DNA of 64,000 nt from Cryphonectria parasitica EP155 (GCF_011745365.1 NW_024468910.1:5257172-5321171); one strand, 5' to 3'; positions 45,151 to 61,217 are shown, numbered from the stretch's first letter. The notes: generated from the letters alone by a model not told the origin. Made by a program: numbers and translations.

Positions 45151-48100
45151 TGTCAAGTATGGGTTCAGAGCTTTTGGTATGGCGTGGCTGGTGTTGTTCT
45201 TTGGGAAGATAAGAGTGCGTAATGTTTGTAATTAGATGTTAGAAACGGCCGGAAAACAAGGCAGAAAAGATACAGTGAGACTGAGAAAATGTCTGGCGAG
45301 TACTCAAGGTCTAAAGCAAAGACCTGGTCTTGGTGATAGACGCTACGTTGTCAGAACTGTTCTTGCAGCTCAAGAATAAATTGAGCCTCTGAGTAATTGA
45401 GCGAATGAGATAATTCATGTGGTGTTTCTTACGTCCTCGCTGGACCTTCCCTTGATGTCTCTCGGCCCAGTGAGCTCCCCAACTACATATATGTTCCATT
45501 CTTAATATCGTCAGACTCTCACTTTTCTCTCCGACCTTGTGTTTGTCTGACGAGAGCAACTTACCCTTGACTCCCCACAAGTCTCTCACATCTTTTCATC
45601 TTCGAGGATGTGGCGGTGATCTGACAGATCCGAGGACGGCAATGTATGATATGACTGGCCATTTACTTACAACCACGCATCCCGTGCCTGCGTTGTCATT
45701 TTGCGTGTCTTGTCAACCTTGGGCTCAAACACCAATAGGATGGTCAAGAAAGGGGACGTTTTTGTCCGAATAGTCTCTCAAAGCAAAGGTGGTCAAATAA
45801 TACTCCTATCTCGAGAAGTACCACGAATGCCATATTGGCGCCTTGAACGTGCGGCTTGCATCCGACCCTCCCCGAGGAACAGATATTGGACCACCCATAT
45901 GCCAATTTCCCCCACTCTCCTTGGGTACTCCCTAGACTCTTGAAGTGTCATATGAACTTCTTTACGAAGAACACCCTGACTTGCACGCATTTTCAAGCTG
46001 AGAAGGCACCGTGGGCACCCTGTGGCGCCTTGAAGGGTGTTCGCTCGTAGCCGAGGAAGGATGATTGCACAATGATCTATTCCGACTTCTACTTAAGACT
46101 CCTCAAGCTGACCATGGGGTCTGGCCTTAAAATGTCGAAGAAGCCATCTGGAGTGGCCCGGCTATGATCGTCGAAGAAGGGAAAACCCCATCAAGTATGC
46201 AGTGATTAGTGTGCATACTACTGGGCATAGGCATGCTGTAGCAGGATGGCACGGGTGGCAGGCTGCTCCCACGGGTCGGGGCGCTGTTAAGCTAGGCGCT
46301 AGTGAAGTTAAGTGCCGGCACACACCACCAACGCGGCGTTCTGGGTGATAGCCACATGAGCTGAAGAAGGCTCTGGCCTCCTTCTGGCCTGGCACGCTCA
46401 CCTGCAAGAAAGATTGCGATGGCGTCGGCCCAGCTCCACTGGTGGCAGGACTCTTGTCAGCCGTCTCTGCTGGCGGCGTCGAGCAGAGCAGCACTGTGGA
46501 GCGGATGCGAGAGCGATGGTAGGACCATACGCGGGTGGATAACAATGGGCGCACCTGGACTGCAGGCTGGACGGTGAAAATGGGTACCGCGATGTCCTGA
46601 ACAAGACGAGCGTGGGTCCTGCAGAAGGTTCTAAGTCCGCGCCCAGATGAGTCCAGCCGCTGCTGAAAGAATACTACTACACGAAAAAGAAAGACGGCGT
46701 CGGTAAGCTGTTCGAACCCATTGAATCCGCAGCGCTGGATTGATGGTACAGTATTTTCCCTTTTTGGATCTCAGTTGGGTGTGTCTTGGCGAAGACACTA
46801 ACCAGTCGGGCCGAGGAAGACAGATCTTCAGAGGTTTTTGCTGCGAGACGATATCGTGGCTCTGCCGTTGACAGTGTTTGGCATCAAGCCGCATCGTGTC
46901 CAACCAATTTGGCTTCCGACAAGGCTTGCGAGACGAGGATTGAAGACTTGATGCGAGCCAATTTGCCCAATCTGGTCCCCTCTTAATTCTCTGACAGTGT
47001 GATGAGATCTGTGTTAGCGGTAGCAAGGCAAGAAAGAAAGAAAGAAAGATAGGAACAGAAAATAAAACGGAAAAGAAAGCGAAAAAAGGAAGACTAGAAA
47101 GAAAGAAAAATAACGAGATGGGCGGTAAAGAAGGAAAGGGGGGGGGGGGAGTGTGATTTCGCATACAGGTTAGGTGAATGGTTGGCGGTTCAACTCCCAC
47201 CACCTCCGGCCGGTCCTGTTCCAGAAGCCTTCCAGCGCAACATCAATTTGCAGCCATCTTTATTGCAGTCGGTCGCTCCCGGCCACACCAGCTCAGATGA
47301 ATCGTCCCGCTCAAAAATGAAATTTGCACCGTTGCTTGGCTAACCAATTGAGGGCACAACTTTGAGCATCCAGCCTCCTCTCTATCTTGTCTAGAATGAC
47401 ACGATGCTGCGGCACGAGGGCTCCTACAGGACGGGAGGTGGTAAGCGCAGACTCGCGAGATGGCGACTACGGATTCAAAAAGGAGGAAGCTAGGAGATAG
47501 ACTGATGGATGGTGGCGCGGTAGATACGAAGGATTGTCCCGACAGGCCGGAATTCCGAGGCTTGGAGGACGTGCTCGGGAGTGGCGCCGTATACGAGGGT
47601 GTCATCATTTAACGCAGGAAATCCATACGACGCTTGCAAAGAACCGAGCTGTTGGTTGGCCCAGCGGAGGTGTAGGAAAGAGAGGGGAGGGAGATCGGGG
47701 AGGGAGATCGGGGGGGGGGGGGGTGAATACGAGAGCTTGGCAGGGGGGCTTTTGCACCTGAGGAATATTCTGTACTAAACGAGCTCGTACGGGATGCACA
47801 GATCTGAATGTCCTAGAATATCTTTCTGTGCGGTGTGGGAGTGTGGATGTTTACCTAAGTTGAAGAAAAAAAATCAATAAAAGAATGCCGTACTAAGGTT
47901 TCCCAGCCACAGCCGTACAGACCCTAATGGCAGTAGAAAGGCCCAAAACCTTTTCGGGACATTTTTGAGTCCCAGGCATCCCTGAGCAACCATCATGAGA
48001 CCATGGTTGATTTTAAGGACAGCAGCGGAGACGAGAAGAAGAAAAAACGAAGGAAGAAAAAGATTCCGATACTAAATCTGTGGAACAAGCCCTTAGTCGG

Positions 48101-50160
48101 CCCCAAAGCTGGAGGGACAACGTGGGGTTCTATTCTTAGGCCCGCTAAAGTTAAACCTCACTAGCAGGACCCTGCAACTAGCATAAACATAGCGGCAGGA
48201 ACCCAGTGGATTTTCCTCCTCGGTTGGCTGAGCAGCCCGAGTTCCACCCCACCACCATCCACACCTCCCCCCCCCCTCTTCCTCAGCACCTGCATTTTGC
48301 CTCAAGTTGACAGCCGCGTCTCACAGCCTCACACCCTCCCCCAATTTTAATACTTACCAGGCAATGATGAGCACCATGCGAAGTAATGACAGTTGGAAAA
48401 ATGGACCAGAAGTGTACTAGTAGTAAAAGTAATTCTCAGACCTTTCGTCACTTCCTTCTATTTGAGACCCCCCTGGGAAGGAGAACGAAAGGGTTGCATC
48501 AAGCGATGCCGTGTGTCCTTGAATTCAAGGCTGCCTTGGTCCAGACCAGAGCAGACCAGAAGAGAAAAAAAGACATTGGCTCGGAATGGCTACTCTTTGT
48601 CGGAAAACATGGAGGGGCCAGCAGTATGCCCCTGCATGCTGGATGCTGTACATTGTATTGCAGCAAGGTGTGGTTTCCTTCGGAAGAAAAAGCCATGCTT
48701 ATGTCGTCATTGTGGGAGCAGAGAACAAAGGGGGAAGCAGGATGGGATGGCATCTATCCAGGGTCAAGACAGATCCAACCTTGATTTAGCAGAACATGAT
48801 ACAGCACAGTACCGCGCCCCCATAGCAAAAGACTGTGGTACTTAGTAACCTGCCATGATCCCAGATGCTCGTTTAAGCTTTTTCTTCTATCATGGGTGTC
48901 TATTCTACCGAAGCATATTCGAGATGTCTTGTCTCAATGCAAGTCGGTGAGGGTGTGAGTTGTGAGGCAGCAAGCAGCTGTCAACTACCTCAAAATTGAG
49001 TGGGCATCCTCCACCTTCCTTTCTTACCATTCCTGTAAGAATCAGTGAGAATACTATTATACAGAACTGGCAATTGTCTACATTAGACCTGCATCCGGTT
49101 CTTTTGAATCATCATGTGTACTATTGTACCTTCCAGGACAAAGAAAGGGGGGCTCTCAGGACAGGGTGTAGAATGCTGGGGTATAGACTGCCATCAAGGC
49201 TGACAACTGTCATGCAGCTTACATATAACATCAACAACAATAAAAAAGAACACCTTGCCAATCAAATAAGGATGCATCTGGCAATTGTCTCGAGCTCACT
49301 GTCTTCATAATGCCAGTCTGCCTTCCCTTTTCTACCACACAGAAGTGGGTTCAAACAAAGAGAAGAAAGAAAGTTGAGGATGGCATTGATGTTCGCAGCA
49401 CAAGCACAAGCACTAGTGAACAAAATCTTTGTGTTAAGCTGTCATAGCTAAAATGCCAGGCTGCTGCTAACAACAGTCCACCATCCACACCCCCACCCCC
49501 AGCAGGCAGCCCCTGTCACACAAGCCTCTCTGAGCACACTAGACAGCGCTGACTTGGCTCTGACCTGGCTCTCACCTGGTCTCCACCTATCAGCGGCCCT
49601 GTCCCACTCAGGCTGGATCTGTAGATCCCCCCCATGTCCCCTGAGCTTAGGCTGGGGCCCCTGGCAACAACGGTCAGGTCTGATGCTGTGTTTCGCTGAT
49701 GAAAGAAGCTGAGCTGTAGGTAGTATACGCAGTGCCAGTGCCATGCATAGCGTGGCGCATGTGGTAGACCAAGAAAGAGGCCCAATTGTCAGCCCCATAC
49801 ATGCTCTGGCCAGTTGAGTACTAAAAGAACAGCTCAACCCGCCCCCTTCCCCTGGAACTATTAAGCAAGCTGTCCGTCTCTTGCTCCTCCTACCTTGTCC
49901 AGCTGTCTTCTTGCTTCTCATCATTCATACCTTCCCAACCTCTCGTCGACTTCCACCTTCCCTCCTGCCTGGCTTGCCCACTTACTCAGGCCAGACCATA
50001 GCTCGATCTGCTCCGCGTCCACCCTTGATACCCCTCCACCGCAATTGTACAACGACACAACAGCCAAGGAGAAAAACAGCCCAGCCACCACGTCCACACC
50101 GCTTCGACCTTGTTTGGCACACAACACAGAGCACAGGAGTAATACCGCCTGACCTTGACA
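45151..50160. other. Gene-poor region upstream of gfa1, 5 kb
   Basis: No recognisable gene. The right end should hold the gfa1 promoter and a C/T-rich leader (about 49860-50060). Other content: G runs at 47138-47149 and about 47709-47723 with a duplicated GGGAGATCGGGGA unit, and a 7-bp hairpin at 46781-46798. All longer frames are low complexity or unfamiliar. Confidence 0.55.
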
Positions 50161-53160
<3,000 letters not shown>

Positions 53161-53962
53161 AGCTCAGCGACGGCGCAGGGACATCAAACAATTGTAATGT
53201 TTGCCAGTGGCTGGATTCGTATTGCATGTATTAGATGAGATTGCAAGGTTTGTGTGTCTTTTGGGATCTATGAATAGGGCCAGTGCTTTCTACATGAGGA
53301 TGAAGGGACCGGTCGGCAGAGGAGTACCAAGCTCGGTCCAGCGGAGTTGGTATTGCGGACCACAAGCCACACACCACGCACACAGAGGAGACTAGCGAAG
53401 TGCGATTATGGTGCGCACTGTAGACGTGATGACGATCAATAAAACAAAACTAAGATGAATAATGAAAACTTCACCATGTGGTTCCCTTTCCTTGCTCACC
53501 TGTGTTATTTGGGCACGTTCCTGCATACGAACCTTCACACGTGAAGGTTCGGGCCCATCCTAGTGTCTTCTAGAGGTTGCTTAGTACATAGAATAATGGG
53601 CATCCTGGGTCACGCATGGAAGATGCGGCAAACATGGTGGTCTAGAAATCTGAATGGATTTGCTCGTCATCTAATGGTACAATTCTAAATGAAACCGTTG
53701 CGTCGTCCCGTTGTATGCTCAGAGTGGCTGCAGGAGAGCGTGAGGGGGGAAGACCTGTTCATGGAGCGGAGCAAAAAGCGCTGGGGACGAGGTCCACAGG
53801 TAGCCACTGCTCGAACAGATATAGGTCCATAGGAACTAACCCAGATGGACTGCTCTCTCTCAACGTATCTCCTGCACTGTCGGGTGCAGCTACAGCTGCA
53901 GGTGCCGTTCTTGCATCTGCCCAAACCACGCTCTAGCCAATTTCATACTGCTGTGACCCCGA
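53161..53962. other. Convergent intergenic region between gfa1 and pre4
   Basis: 0.8 kb with no gene. Both 3' UTRs should end here. The notable item is the perfect inverted repeat listed separately. Confidence 0.6.
53528..53551. repeat. 24-bp inverted repeat with central CACGTG
   Basis: Perfect 11-base arms (CGAACCTTCAC and GTGAAGGTTCG) are separated by AC. The centre contains a CACGTG E-box. It lies between two convergent genes, 368 bp past the gfa1 stop and 412 bp past the pre4 stop. It could form a hairpin in either 3' UTR or bind a dimeric factor; which of these is unknown. Confidence 0.9.
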
Positions 53963-54805
53963 TTAGACGGTCTGTGTGCCATAGCCCTTGATCCTGTCCG
54001 CAAAGGCCCAGCTCTGGTTCTCCAGCTTCTCATCAAAGCTCACATCGACGCCCTCCTTGGTCACCACGGCCAGCGAGTATCCGTCCCAGCTCCTCGCGTC
54101 ACGGTAGTACAGGACCTTCATGCACTCCCTGACCACCTCGACCGCCTGCTCCTTGGTCAACTTTGCAGCGTCCTCCTCAGTGGCCGCGTACTTGCGCATG
54201 ATGGGTTGGGCCAGCATGGACCCGAAGCCGGTGGCCAAGCTGGGAGAGCTGAAGACGGTGCCGCGCAGGTCGGCGGCGGCTAGGAAGGGCTTATGCTCGT
54301 CGTCGAAGCCGGCGACGAGCAGCTGGTTCCAGAGGGGGTTGAACTTGTTGCGGCGGGCGTACAGCAGCTTGGCGAGATACTTGTGCAGATTGGCGGCGCT
54401 CAGGCCGCCCCGGCTGGCGGCCTTCTTGTCCTCGTCGGTCTCGATCTCGCCCGCAGCCTGGGCGGCGCTGAAGTTGCCCTCGTAAGCCTCGTCAATCTCG
54501 AGCTCGTTCAGGTGCCGGTCTAGGTACTGCATGTCCGAGACGTCGCCCGAGAAGCCAACGGCGGAGGTGCCCGCAAATGCACGCACGCGCTTGACGTCGT
54601 TGAAGCGGGCGAGGGAGCCGTACGAGGCCAGGTTGTCGGCGGCCAGGACGACGCCGTCACGGAACTTGAGGCCCAACACGGAGGTTCCCGTCACCGCGGG
54701 AGACTGGGTGGCAGTCTTGGGACCGTGGGAGGTGAGGTAGGAGTGGTCGTAGGCGCCGTAGACGTCGTCGCGGGGCCGGCCCCAGGCTTGTGGGCGGTGA
54801 TCCAT
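53963..54805 (-). CDS. pre4: 20S proteasome subunit beta-7 (Pre4)
   Basis: An intronless 280-residue 20S proteasome beta subunit. The phrase TQSPAVTGTSVLGLKFRDGVVLAADNLASYGSLARF marks it as the yeast Pre4 / animal PSMB4 type, a non-catalytic beta subunit; processing would expose T33 (TQSP). The rest is the Ntn-hydrolase fold: VRAFAGTSAVGFSGDVSDMQYL, ARRNKFNPLWNQLLVAGFD, ATGFGSMLAQPIMRK and ALEVVR-like EVVRECMKVLYYRDARSWDGY. Compared with yeast, a short Glu/Lys-rich insert (EIETDEDKKAASRGG) sits between helices. It is divergent from the HCNGP-like gene, with 715 bp between starts, and converges on gfa1. Confidence 0.95.
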   Translation of the reverse strand: MDHRPQAWGRPRDDVYGAYDHSYLTSHGPKTATQSPAVTGTSVLGLKFRDGVVLAADNLASYGSLARFNDVKRVRAFAGTSAVGFSGDVSDMQYLDRHLNELEIDEAYEGNFSAAQAAGEIETDEDKKAASRGGLSAANLHKYLAKLLYARRNKFNPLWNQLLVAGFDDEHKPFLAAADLRGTVFSSPSLATGFGSMLAQPIMRKYAATEEDAAKLTKEQAVEVVRECMKVLYYRDARSWDGYSLAVVTKEGVDVSFDEKLENQSWAFADRIKGYGTQTV

Positions 54806-55520
54806 CTTGTCGAGAGGGTCTGTGTGGAAGGGTCGGGAGGAAGGTCTAAATGGATGGGTACGAGGTAGGATGACACCTCGTCGCGGGTGTTTCTTCTGTT
54901 GGCGGGAAGAAATGGGAGGATTGTTTGGTAGATGTGTGGTGGACGAGGACGGGCTCTGTCTGTCCCTGTTTAGGAACGACGTCAGTCAGCTTGCATTGTA
55001 CCATGTTTGAGATCCTGGCAGTGATTTACAAGTCAAGGAAAGGAAGTGGCCGTACTATGATGGAGAAATATCTCAGGGATGATGAGGCAGAAACGATATG
55101 AAGACGATGAACGTGGTGCTGGTGGTCGTCAGGGGAATGAGCCGTGGTTGTTGGGAGGGATGATGCCTTTGGTGGCTGCTGATGGACGCTGGCGCTGAAG
55201 CTCCAACAGCTGTCGCGTCCGGTGCTGCCTCCCAGCTCAGCAGCCTTGGCGCACTGGCCAACACACTAACACCGAGCTGTACTAACAGCAGCCTACAGCT
55301 CGCTCTTGCTTTGTTGAGATCCGCAAACGCTTATGTAATCTATCTCACGACTCGTCAACTCGGTCGTCGCTCTAGACTTGTCCCTTTCTATCAAAACTCC
55401 AGCTGACGTTGTTGTGGGAACAAAGAGATCTCTTCAGCAAAATCGTGGATAAACATTCCGTTCTTCCTTTTTATTTATTTTGGTCGTCTTAACGACTCAG
55501 TTGAATTCGTAACCACAGGT
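54806..55520. other. Divergent promoter region of pre4 and HCNGP-like gene
   Basis: 715 bp between two divergent starts. No gene; no TATA box or perfect GGTGGCAAA element was seen. Confidence 0.55.
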
Positions 55521-56374
55521 ATGGCACCGCTGGTTGGATATGACAGCAGTGACGACGACGACGAAGTCCAGGACAGGGAGACTTTAGAACTGGAACAGGT
55601 ATGTCGACTAACACTTCATTGTTGTAATTCATTTCTGGTCTAACGTGCTCGCAGACGACTCAAATTTCCCCAGGCGACCAAGATGAGGACCCGTCTCGGG
55701 CCGTAGATGAGTCGAGGGATGCTCAGGCCAAGACGTCCTCTCCAGCATCACAACCGCAGCCACCAGCAGCTGGGCCGCCGTCTGGGTCTTTACCTGGACC
55801 CTTAGCAGCAGGGGCCGCAGCTGCTATAGGACCAAGTCTCCCCCCAATAGATGACATGGAAGGACCAGCCTACCTGGAGGAGATGGATGACGGGCCAGAA
55901 AATGACCAAGGAGAACAGCCTGCCCCGCAATCACCTTACACAACCAATCGCGGTTTGATTCACAACCTCACCTTACCGACGGTGCCTAATCTAGATATTC
56001 CGCCTTCACCACCAGGCTCTCCTTCCGCAGCTTCAGCACAGGCAGCGCTGACCACCAAGTTGGACAAATTCCTCGAGCTCAAGCGTAAAAAAGGAACACA
56101 TTTCAACGCCAAGATAGCCGACTCTCATGCCCTGAAGAACCCGCCCTTGATGGATAAGCTGCTTGGTTTCGTCGGCGTGGGGACTAGCTTCGAGGACAGT
56201 GCGGCTCATGGCACAGAGCAGTACGCCACGACTCTGCCCAAGGAGCTATGGGACCCAGCCTGCTTCCCAGAGTGGGCCTACCGAGGCCAGCTGAGAAAGG
56301 CCCAAGAGAGAGTACAGAAGGAGAGGGGCAGGGCGAGGGGGGAGGCGATGCAGTTTGTCCCTGCGAATCCCTAG
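55521..56374 (+). CDS. HCNGP/SAP30BP-like protein
   Basis: A 265-residue member of the HCNGP-like family (SAP30-binding protein), nuclear proteins linked to transcription and pre-mRNA splicing. Exons are 55521-55598 and 55655-56374 with a 56-nt intron (GTATGT to GCAG) at a codon boundary. The N-terminus MAPLVGYDSSDDDDEVQD is the acidic start typical of the family. A Pro/Ala-rich linker (about 50-105) follows. The conserved domain spans about 150-250: KLDKFLELKRKKGTHFNAKI, LKNPPLMDKLLGFVGV, ELWDPACFPEWAYRGQLRKAQ. The end is basic. It shares a 715-bp divergent promoter region with pre4. Confidence 0.87.
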
Positions 56375-57582
56375 GACGCATTCTTGCAGATAAAAGTTCT
56401 GCGCCTTGCTATGCCTGGTGGACGCACTTGAGAGGGAAACCTTCCATCCTTTGCATACCGCCGTCAACGCAAATGCGTCACTCCGTGCCCTGGAAGGTGC
56501 ATGACAAGTCACCCATATAAAGGCAAATCATCTTCCACGACTGTGGAGCAGGCAACCCCGGAGGAAATGATGGGAGTGTTAAGACCTAGCACTGTGGACA
56601 GCCTCGTGGAAGACCTGCTCCCAACGTCCTGGCGGCCACGGCATGCCAAGAGTCTGGACTCAGTGACAATTCGCCTCTCATCCATTCTTCCACCATCCAT
56701 CACTCCCTCCAGACCTCCCTCTGGCTGAAGACCCCAGCCGGTGCAGTATCTGCCTTAAATAAAAATGTTGGCTGGCGTAAGTCTATCTCATATCACGCCA
56801 AGGCTTGCCTTGTGTCCCGTGTGCGGCATTGAATACAGCGCTGGCGGGAGCGGGAGCAGAGGCGGGAGCGGGAGCATGGAAAGACAATTTCACCGATCCC
56901 TCCTCCGCACCACTTTACGAAGGCATGTCATCCAGCGCGAGTTGTACAGGCTCGAGGTCGGACTCACATGCAATTATTCTCCAGTGATGCGATATGGGCA
57001 ACAAAGTCAACGGACGGAAACTCCCGGTGGCTCTCGAGCCGAGGCACAAAGCATTCGGAATACTCGGGGACACCGACCACATCATACCACGTCTATCATG
57101 GGAAAAATTTGCTCTGGCAAATATGGGGACTGTTACGATATTCTTACCAACAGCGGCGGCTTATCAACGAATACTCTAATCAATCGGAGCTCGACCGGCT
57201 GCAACATACGAGTATCACATGCCAAATGAGCACGGCGAATGAACATGATCTTCTCTACACGACTATAAAATATATTTCTCAAGTCCCACCACCCAGTTTT
57301 GCCGCCGTTCGGCGGCCTTCAGTTGTACATTTCCCCATCAATATAAACCTTCGGTAGGACACACTCGAACTCGCCCTGCAGACGCCTGCAGTTCCAAATG
57401 GGCTCCCCAAAACGCAAGCGCGTGTCTTTTCTTGTCATTAAATATCATGGTCGCACCCTCTCATTCTAAGCGAATGACACACGGCAGGTTGCCAGACCAG
57501 CCATTACCTTCTTCCAAGTGCAGACTATTTCCTTGCTTGTTCACGAAATGGCGTTTCCCAACGTCTTCTACCAAGCGAAGTC
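56375..57582. other. Convergent intergenic region, 1.2 kb
   Basis: No gene recognised. A short GGGAGC-unit repeat occurs at about 56845-56877. It should contain the 3' UTRs of the HCNGP-like and DUF3712 genes. Confidence 0.55.
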
Positions 57583-59454
57583 CTACGAGGACAGCACGAG
57601 ATCCGCCTCCATGCCCCTCTTTGTAGTGGTATTAGAGCAGGTGATGGTAAGCCCAAGCGCCTCGAGATCCGCTCCAACATCAATCGATACACTCTCATTG
57701 GTGCTGCCAAGACTTTCGGCATAGTAACTCAGGTACTGGCCATGGTTGCTGACGTTCAGACCCTGCAGCTGGAAGGGCAGGATACCATCCTCGCAATATG
57801 GTCTCGTCTGAATGTCTGTCAATACGGGTGACTGGCTGATGTTGCCGCGCATGGAGAACGTGTTATTCCCCGGGTAGAGGATCATATTGTCGATATACGA
57901 AGTGCCGACGTTCGCCCCGAGGAGGTAATTGATGAAAGAGGTATTGCCCTGTATACAGTCAAGAGTGGGTCAGCAGGCTGAATGCTTGGAGAGCCAAGGG
58001 CCAGACAAGGTACAAGACAAGGGTAAGAATGCTTACGATTTCGAAGGTGACGAGTGAACGGTTGGGGATGATCACAGTTCCGTGGAAGTTATCACCCAGC
58101 GCATCGGCTGTCAAGCTGACAGTCGAGTTCGGCACCGTGGTTCCGTTGAAATTCGACAGGCCCGGCATGGACACTGTCTTCTTGAAGCTGACGGGGTACT
58201 TCTTGCTGATGCCTGAGACTTGAACAGTCGTGTCGCCTGCGACGGTCACGTTCACTGTCGCGTTGACCAGGAGCCACTCATTGAACACAGTAAAGGCGTT
58301 CATGTCCAAGATCTGAGTGAACTGCGTAACGTTCACCGCAGTCTTTGACGCAGATGTCGTCTGCGGGAACGAGATGCGGGCGAAGGGGGTCTGAGGGGCC
58401 CAGTCTTCCAGGTACATGTCGCCCTCGAAGGCGGCGATGACTGCGTGGATCGAGTCGTCTGCCTCGACGGTGCTGTTGATGGACATGGTGAAATTTGTGC
58501 TCTGCGTCTGCGTTACAGAGATGCCCTGGATGCTGAGCTTGGCACCGTTGATGCGACTTTGCGCTATCTTGGGGACGGCGACGAAGATTCTGTGGTGCGT
58601 GTGCGTGTCAGCAAGCGAGGTACTCCACGATGCAGAGGGCAACCTGTCTGGGAATCGCCCACCCCAGAACACCACGAGTGCAAAAACGAAAAGAACAACA
58701 CTTACATCAAACACACGACCAACACGGTAATGCAGATGAAGATCAACAAATGCACCCACCAAAACCTCTTACAGTGCCTTGAAAGCTTCTGCTTCTTTGT
58801 CACTGGGTATGCAGCACCGGCCTCGGCACCGTTGGTGGTTAGGGGCCCATTGCCCTCCACATAATCCACATTGGACTCCTTGTCCGACATGTTGAGATAT
58901 GAAGCAGAACCTGGTACTTTCGCACTTGGAGATAGTCGCTTCTTCTGTGAGTCCCTACTGTACCGGTTGGAAAACAGCTCCCGGGGGGACGACGGTGCAA
59001 CCGCGCTGGAGGATGGCAACGAACTATTGCGCTGGGGTTGTTTACGCAGGAGAGCGGACTGCCGCACTGGGTTCAGTCCTGACGACGGCCTGGCGAGTTT
59101 GGTGTCGTCTGAAGGTAATTCCTCCTCGACGAAAGCTGAGCCGTCGGCTTTGAGCAGGGCTGGTCGTCCTGCTGCTAGTCGCCGTGGCTGTGGGTCACTG
59201 TAGGCGGGCGGTGGTGTCTCGCAGCCTGGGCCAATCCACCTGGTCCTCGGATCGAGAAAGCTCTCTTGTTCAGCGGCAGGGGGCCTGTTGATTTTATCTG
59301 TCGTCCGTACCAATCCTGTCCCCGGTCCCTTTTCCGCCTGCGCAGGTGACGATTCTGGGCGAGGCTGCGGCGTGTGTTGGTGTATAGGAGATGTTGGTGT
59401 CGTGTGTCTATTAGATCTGGGAGTTGAAGAGGAGACTGAATAGTAGTCTTTCAT
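57583..59454 (-). CDS. Single-pass membrane protein of the DUF3712 (LEA14-like) family
   Basis: A 555-residue protein with a cytosolic tail, one membrane span and a luminal or extracellular domain. Exons are 59454-58706, 58589-58037 and 57948-57583 (introns 116 and 88 nt, both in frame). Residues 1-225 are Ser/Pro-rich and disordered. One span follows at about 229-256 (WWVHLLIFICITVLVVCLIIF). The remainder is beta-rich with many Asn-x-Ser/Thr sites (NFTMSINST, NATVNVTV, NRSLVTFEIGNTSF), matching DUF3712, a fungal domain related to LEA14/water-stress folds. The layout implies type II orientation with a glycosylated ectodomain. The molecular role is unknown; some databases label such proteins as rRNA-processing, which this topology does not support. 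Confidence 0.85.
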
Positions 59455-59983
59455 GCCCAGGGCAATGGTTGTCTTGGATGTGGGGTGGGGGAGGGGGGGG
59501 GATTGGGAGGTTTAAAAAAATCAGGAGCTATTTCCTCTCTGGTGGACCGAGCACTCTATCGACAACCTTGGAGTGCGGGTCCTCCAATCTATCAACCTCG
59601 TCAAACCAGAGCTGCGATCTTTACAATTCCAAGGCTGTGAGACCCATGGGCTAGTACGAGTGATGAAGTGGACGCTTAGACGGACGAAGATGACGGATTC
59701 GTCCTGGTAGGGTGGATAGGAAGGCAAAAGACGGTTTCCTCACCGAGACACGGGACAGCATTGTGTGCTGGGTCCGAGGTCATTTGTAGTTTCAGGGATA
59801 CCCAGCCATTTACTGTGCACTTACGTTTTGACTTGTGTTTCTCTGCGCATCACATGTCATTTTGTAGTCTGCTTTTTTCTCCTTTCCCGCGGGAAAAAAG
59901 AAAGTGCATGCATTGGAGAGACAGAGAAGCTCATCCTCTAGTATGAAAGAGGAGGGAGAGGCGAAGAGAGGAAGAGAGGGGGG

Positions 59984-60006
59984 GTGTGTGTGTGTGTGTG
60001 TGTGTG
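59984..60006. repeat. (GT)n microsatellite
   Basis: Twenty-three bases of alternating G and T. Confidence 0.93.
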
Positions 60007-60307
60007 ACCACCCTTGTCTGTCGGTTATGCACATGCAGGTTGATTGTTTTCCTGGGTTCGCTTTACCGGGAATGAGTGGGCTACTGGTGTCGATCACTTT
60101 ACTGGGCCCATGCCAACTCTCAATGTGGTAGGTACCATAGTAGATCGAGAAAATGGGGACTGCCAGTGGAATTATTCCTTTTGCTCGTATGTTTCCAATG
60201 GCTCTGGGGGAGGGGCTTCTTGATCCCAGGAGGCTACGGATGAGCTCAAAAGAGAACAAGCTGCGTGGCTGCCGCGTCATGGTGAAGCAGATCCAGGAAG
60301 GCAGTGA

Positions 60308-60345
60308 AGAGGAGGAGGAGGAGGAGGAGGAGGAGGAAGAGGAGG
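60308..60345. repeat. (AGG)n trinucleotide repeat
   Basis: About twelve purine triplets, with GGAAGA interruptions towards the end. Confidence 0.9.
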
Positions 60346-60415
60346 AAAAAGAAAGAGAAGGAGGTATGAGATAGCTTGCAGAAACCCGCGTGCTTGGTGC
60401 AACTGAGGGAGAGAC

Positions 60416-60440
<25 letters not shown>
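60416..60440. repeat. (TG)n microsatellite
   Basis: Twenty-five bases of alternating T and G, followed by a shorter imperfect extension. Confidence 0.93.
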
Positions 60441-60447
<7 letters not shown>

Positions 60448-61217
60448 TACTATGGTAGGTGGTCGACCAGGCAAGACTAGGAAATGTCTCCTCGGTGCGG
60501 CAAGTACATAGTTGGGAAGACCAACACCGTGCTGCCATTACCATGGTACTTGGATCACGGTGTGGTAGATCTTGACGAAACGGAGGTCGGCCGGAATGAC
60601 GAAGGGCTCGTGGAGATACATAGTAGTAGAGAAGGGTGGTACAAAATAGACTTTCGGTAGTCAACGTCCCTGTCATTTCGTGCTTTGTTCTTATGTATGT
60701 ACTGCAGTATGTACTTTTAGTTGGTTTTCTTGAGACCGAGCCAATCGCGTTGGTAGGTTCTACAGTATTTCTTCTTCCTCGACGCCATGCCATGTACTCA
60801 TTTCTCCCGTGTGTGAAAGAAATGGGATCTTCAACACCACATGTAATATACAAGCATACGATCAACTCTCCTGTTCCCTTACTTTATCCTTCTTCTTTTT
60901 TCCCCCAAACCCTATTTTTCATCTCTGCAGTGCTAGACTCTTTTCACACAAAAGAATTGAGATGTCGCGCATCTGCCACAGTAGCGTACCCACCAGCTCC
61001 GGCTCAGTGGCGGATTACCCGCCCCATGGGGGACCCGATGGCCCATGCGGTACAGTATCCCGAGAGTAAAAAGAGGGGCTCCTCGGGGCTCTTCTCTCGG
61101 ACCAGTTCCCAATTTGAGGGTATAGGCGCGCACATCACACATCATGGGCCTTTCTCCCCCCTCCCCCCCTCTCCTTCCCTTACCCCGGCTTGTCGGCTTG
61201 TTCTTTGTGTTGGTGGC

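Noticed and set aside
46690..46830. Possible intron-containing tRNA on the minus strand (ACTGGTTAGTG and GGGTTCGAAC as A and B boxes, T run after)
   Set aside because: The T arm does not pair (ATGGG against AGCTT) and no acceptor stem forms; the 7-bp hairpin at 46781-46798 is the only stable element.
47180..47200. B-box-like GGTTCAACTCC
   Set aside because: No A box upstream and no acceptor stem.
59810..60865. 351-codon minus-strand frame right of the DUF3712 gene
   Set aside because: Runs through three microsatellites and translates them as His/Thr and Ser runs.
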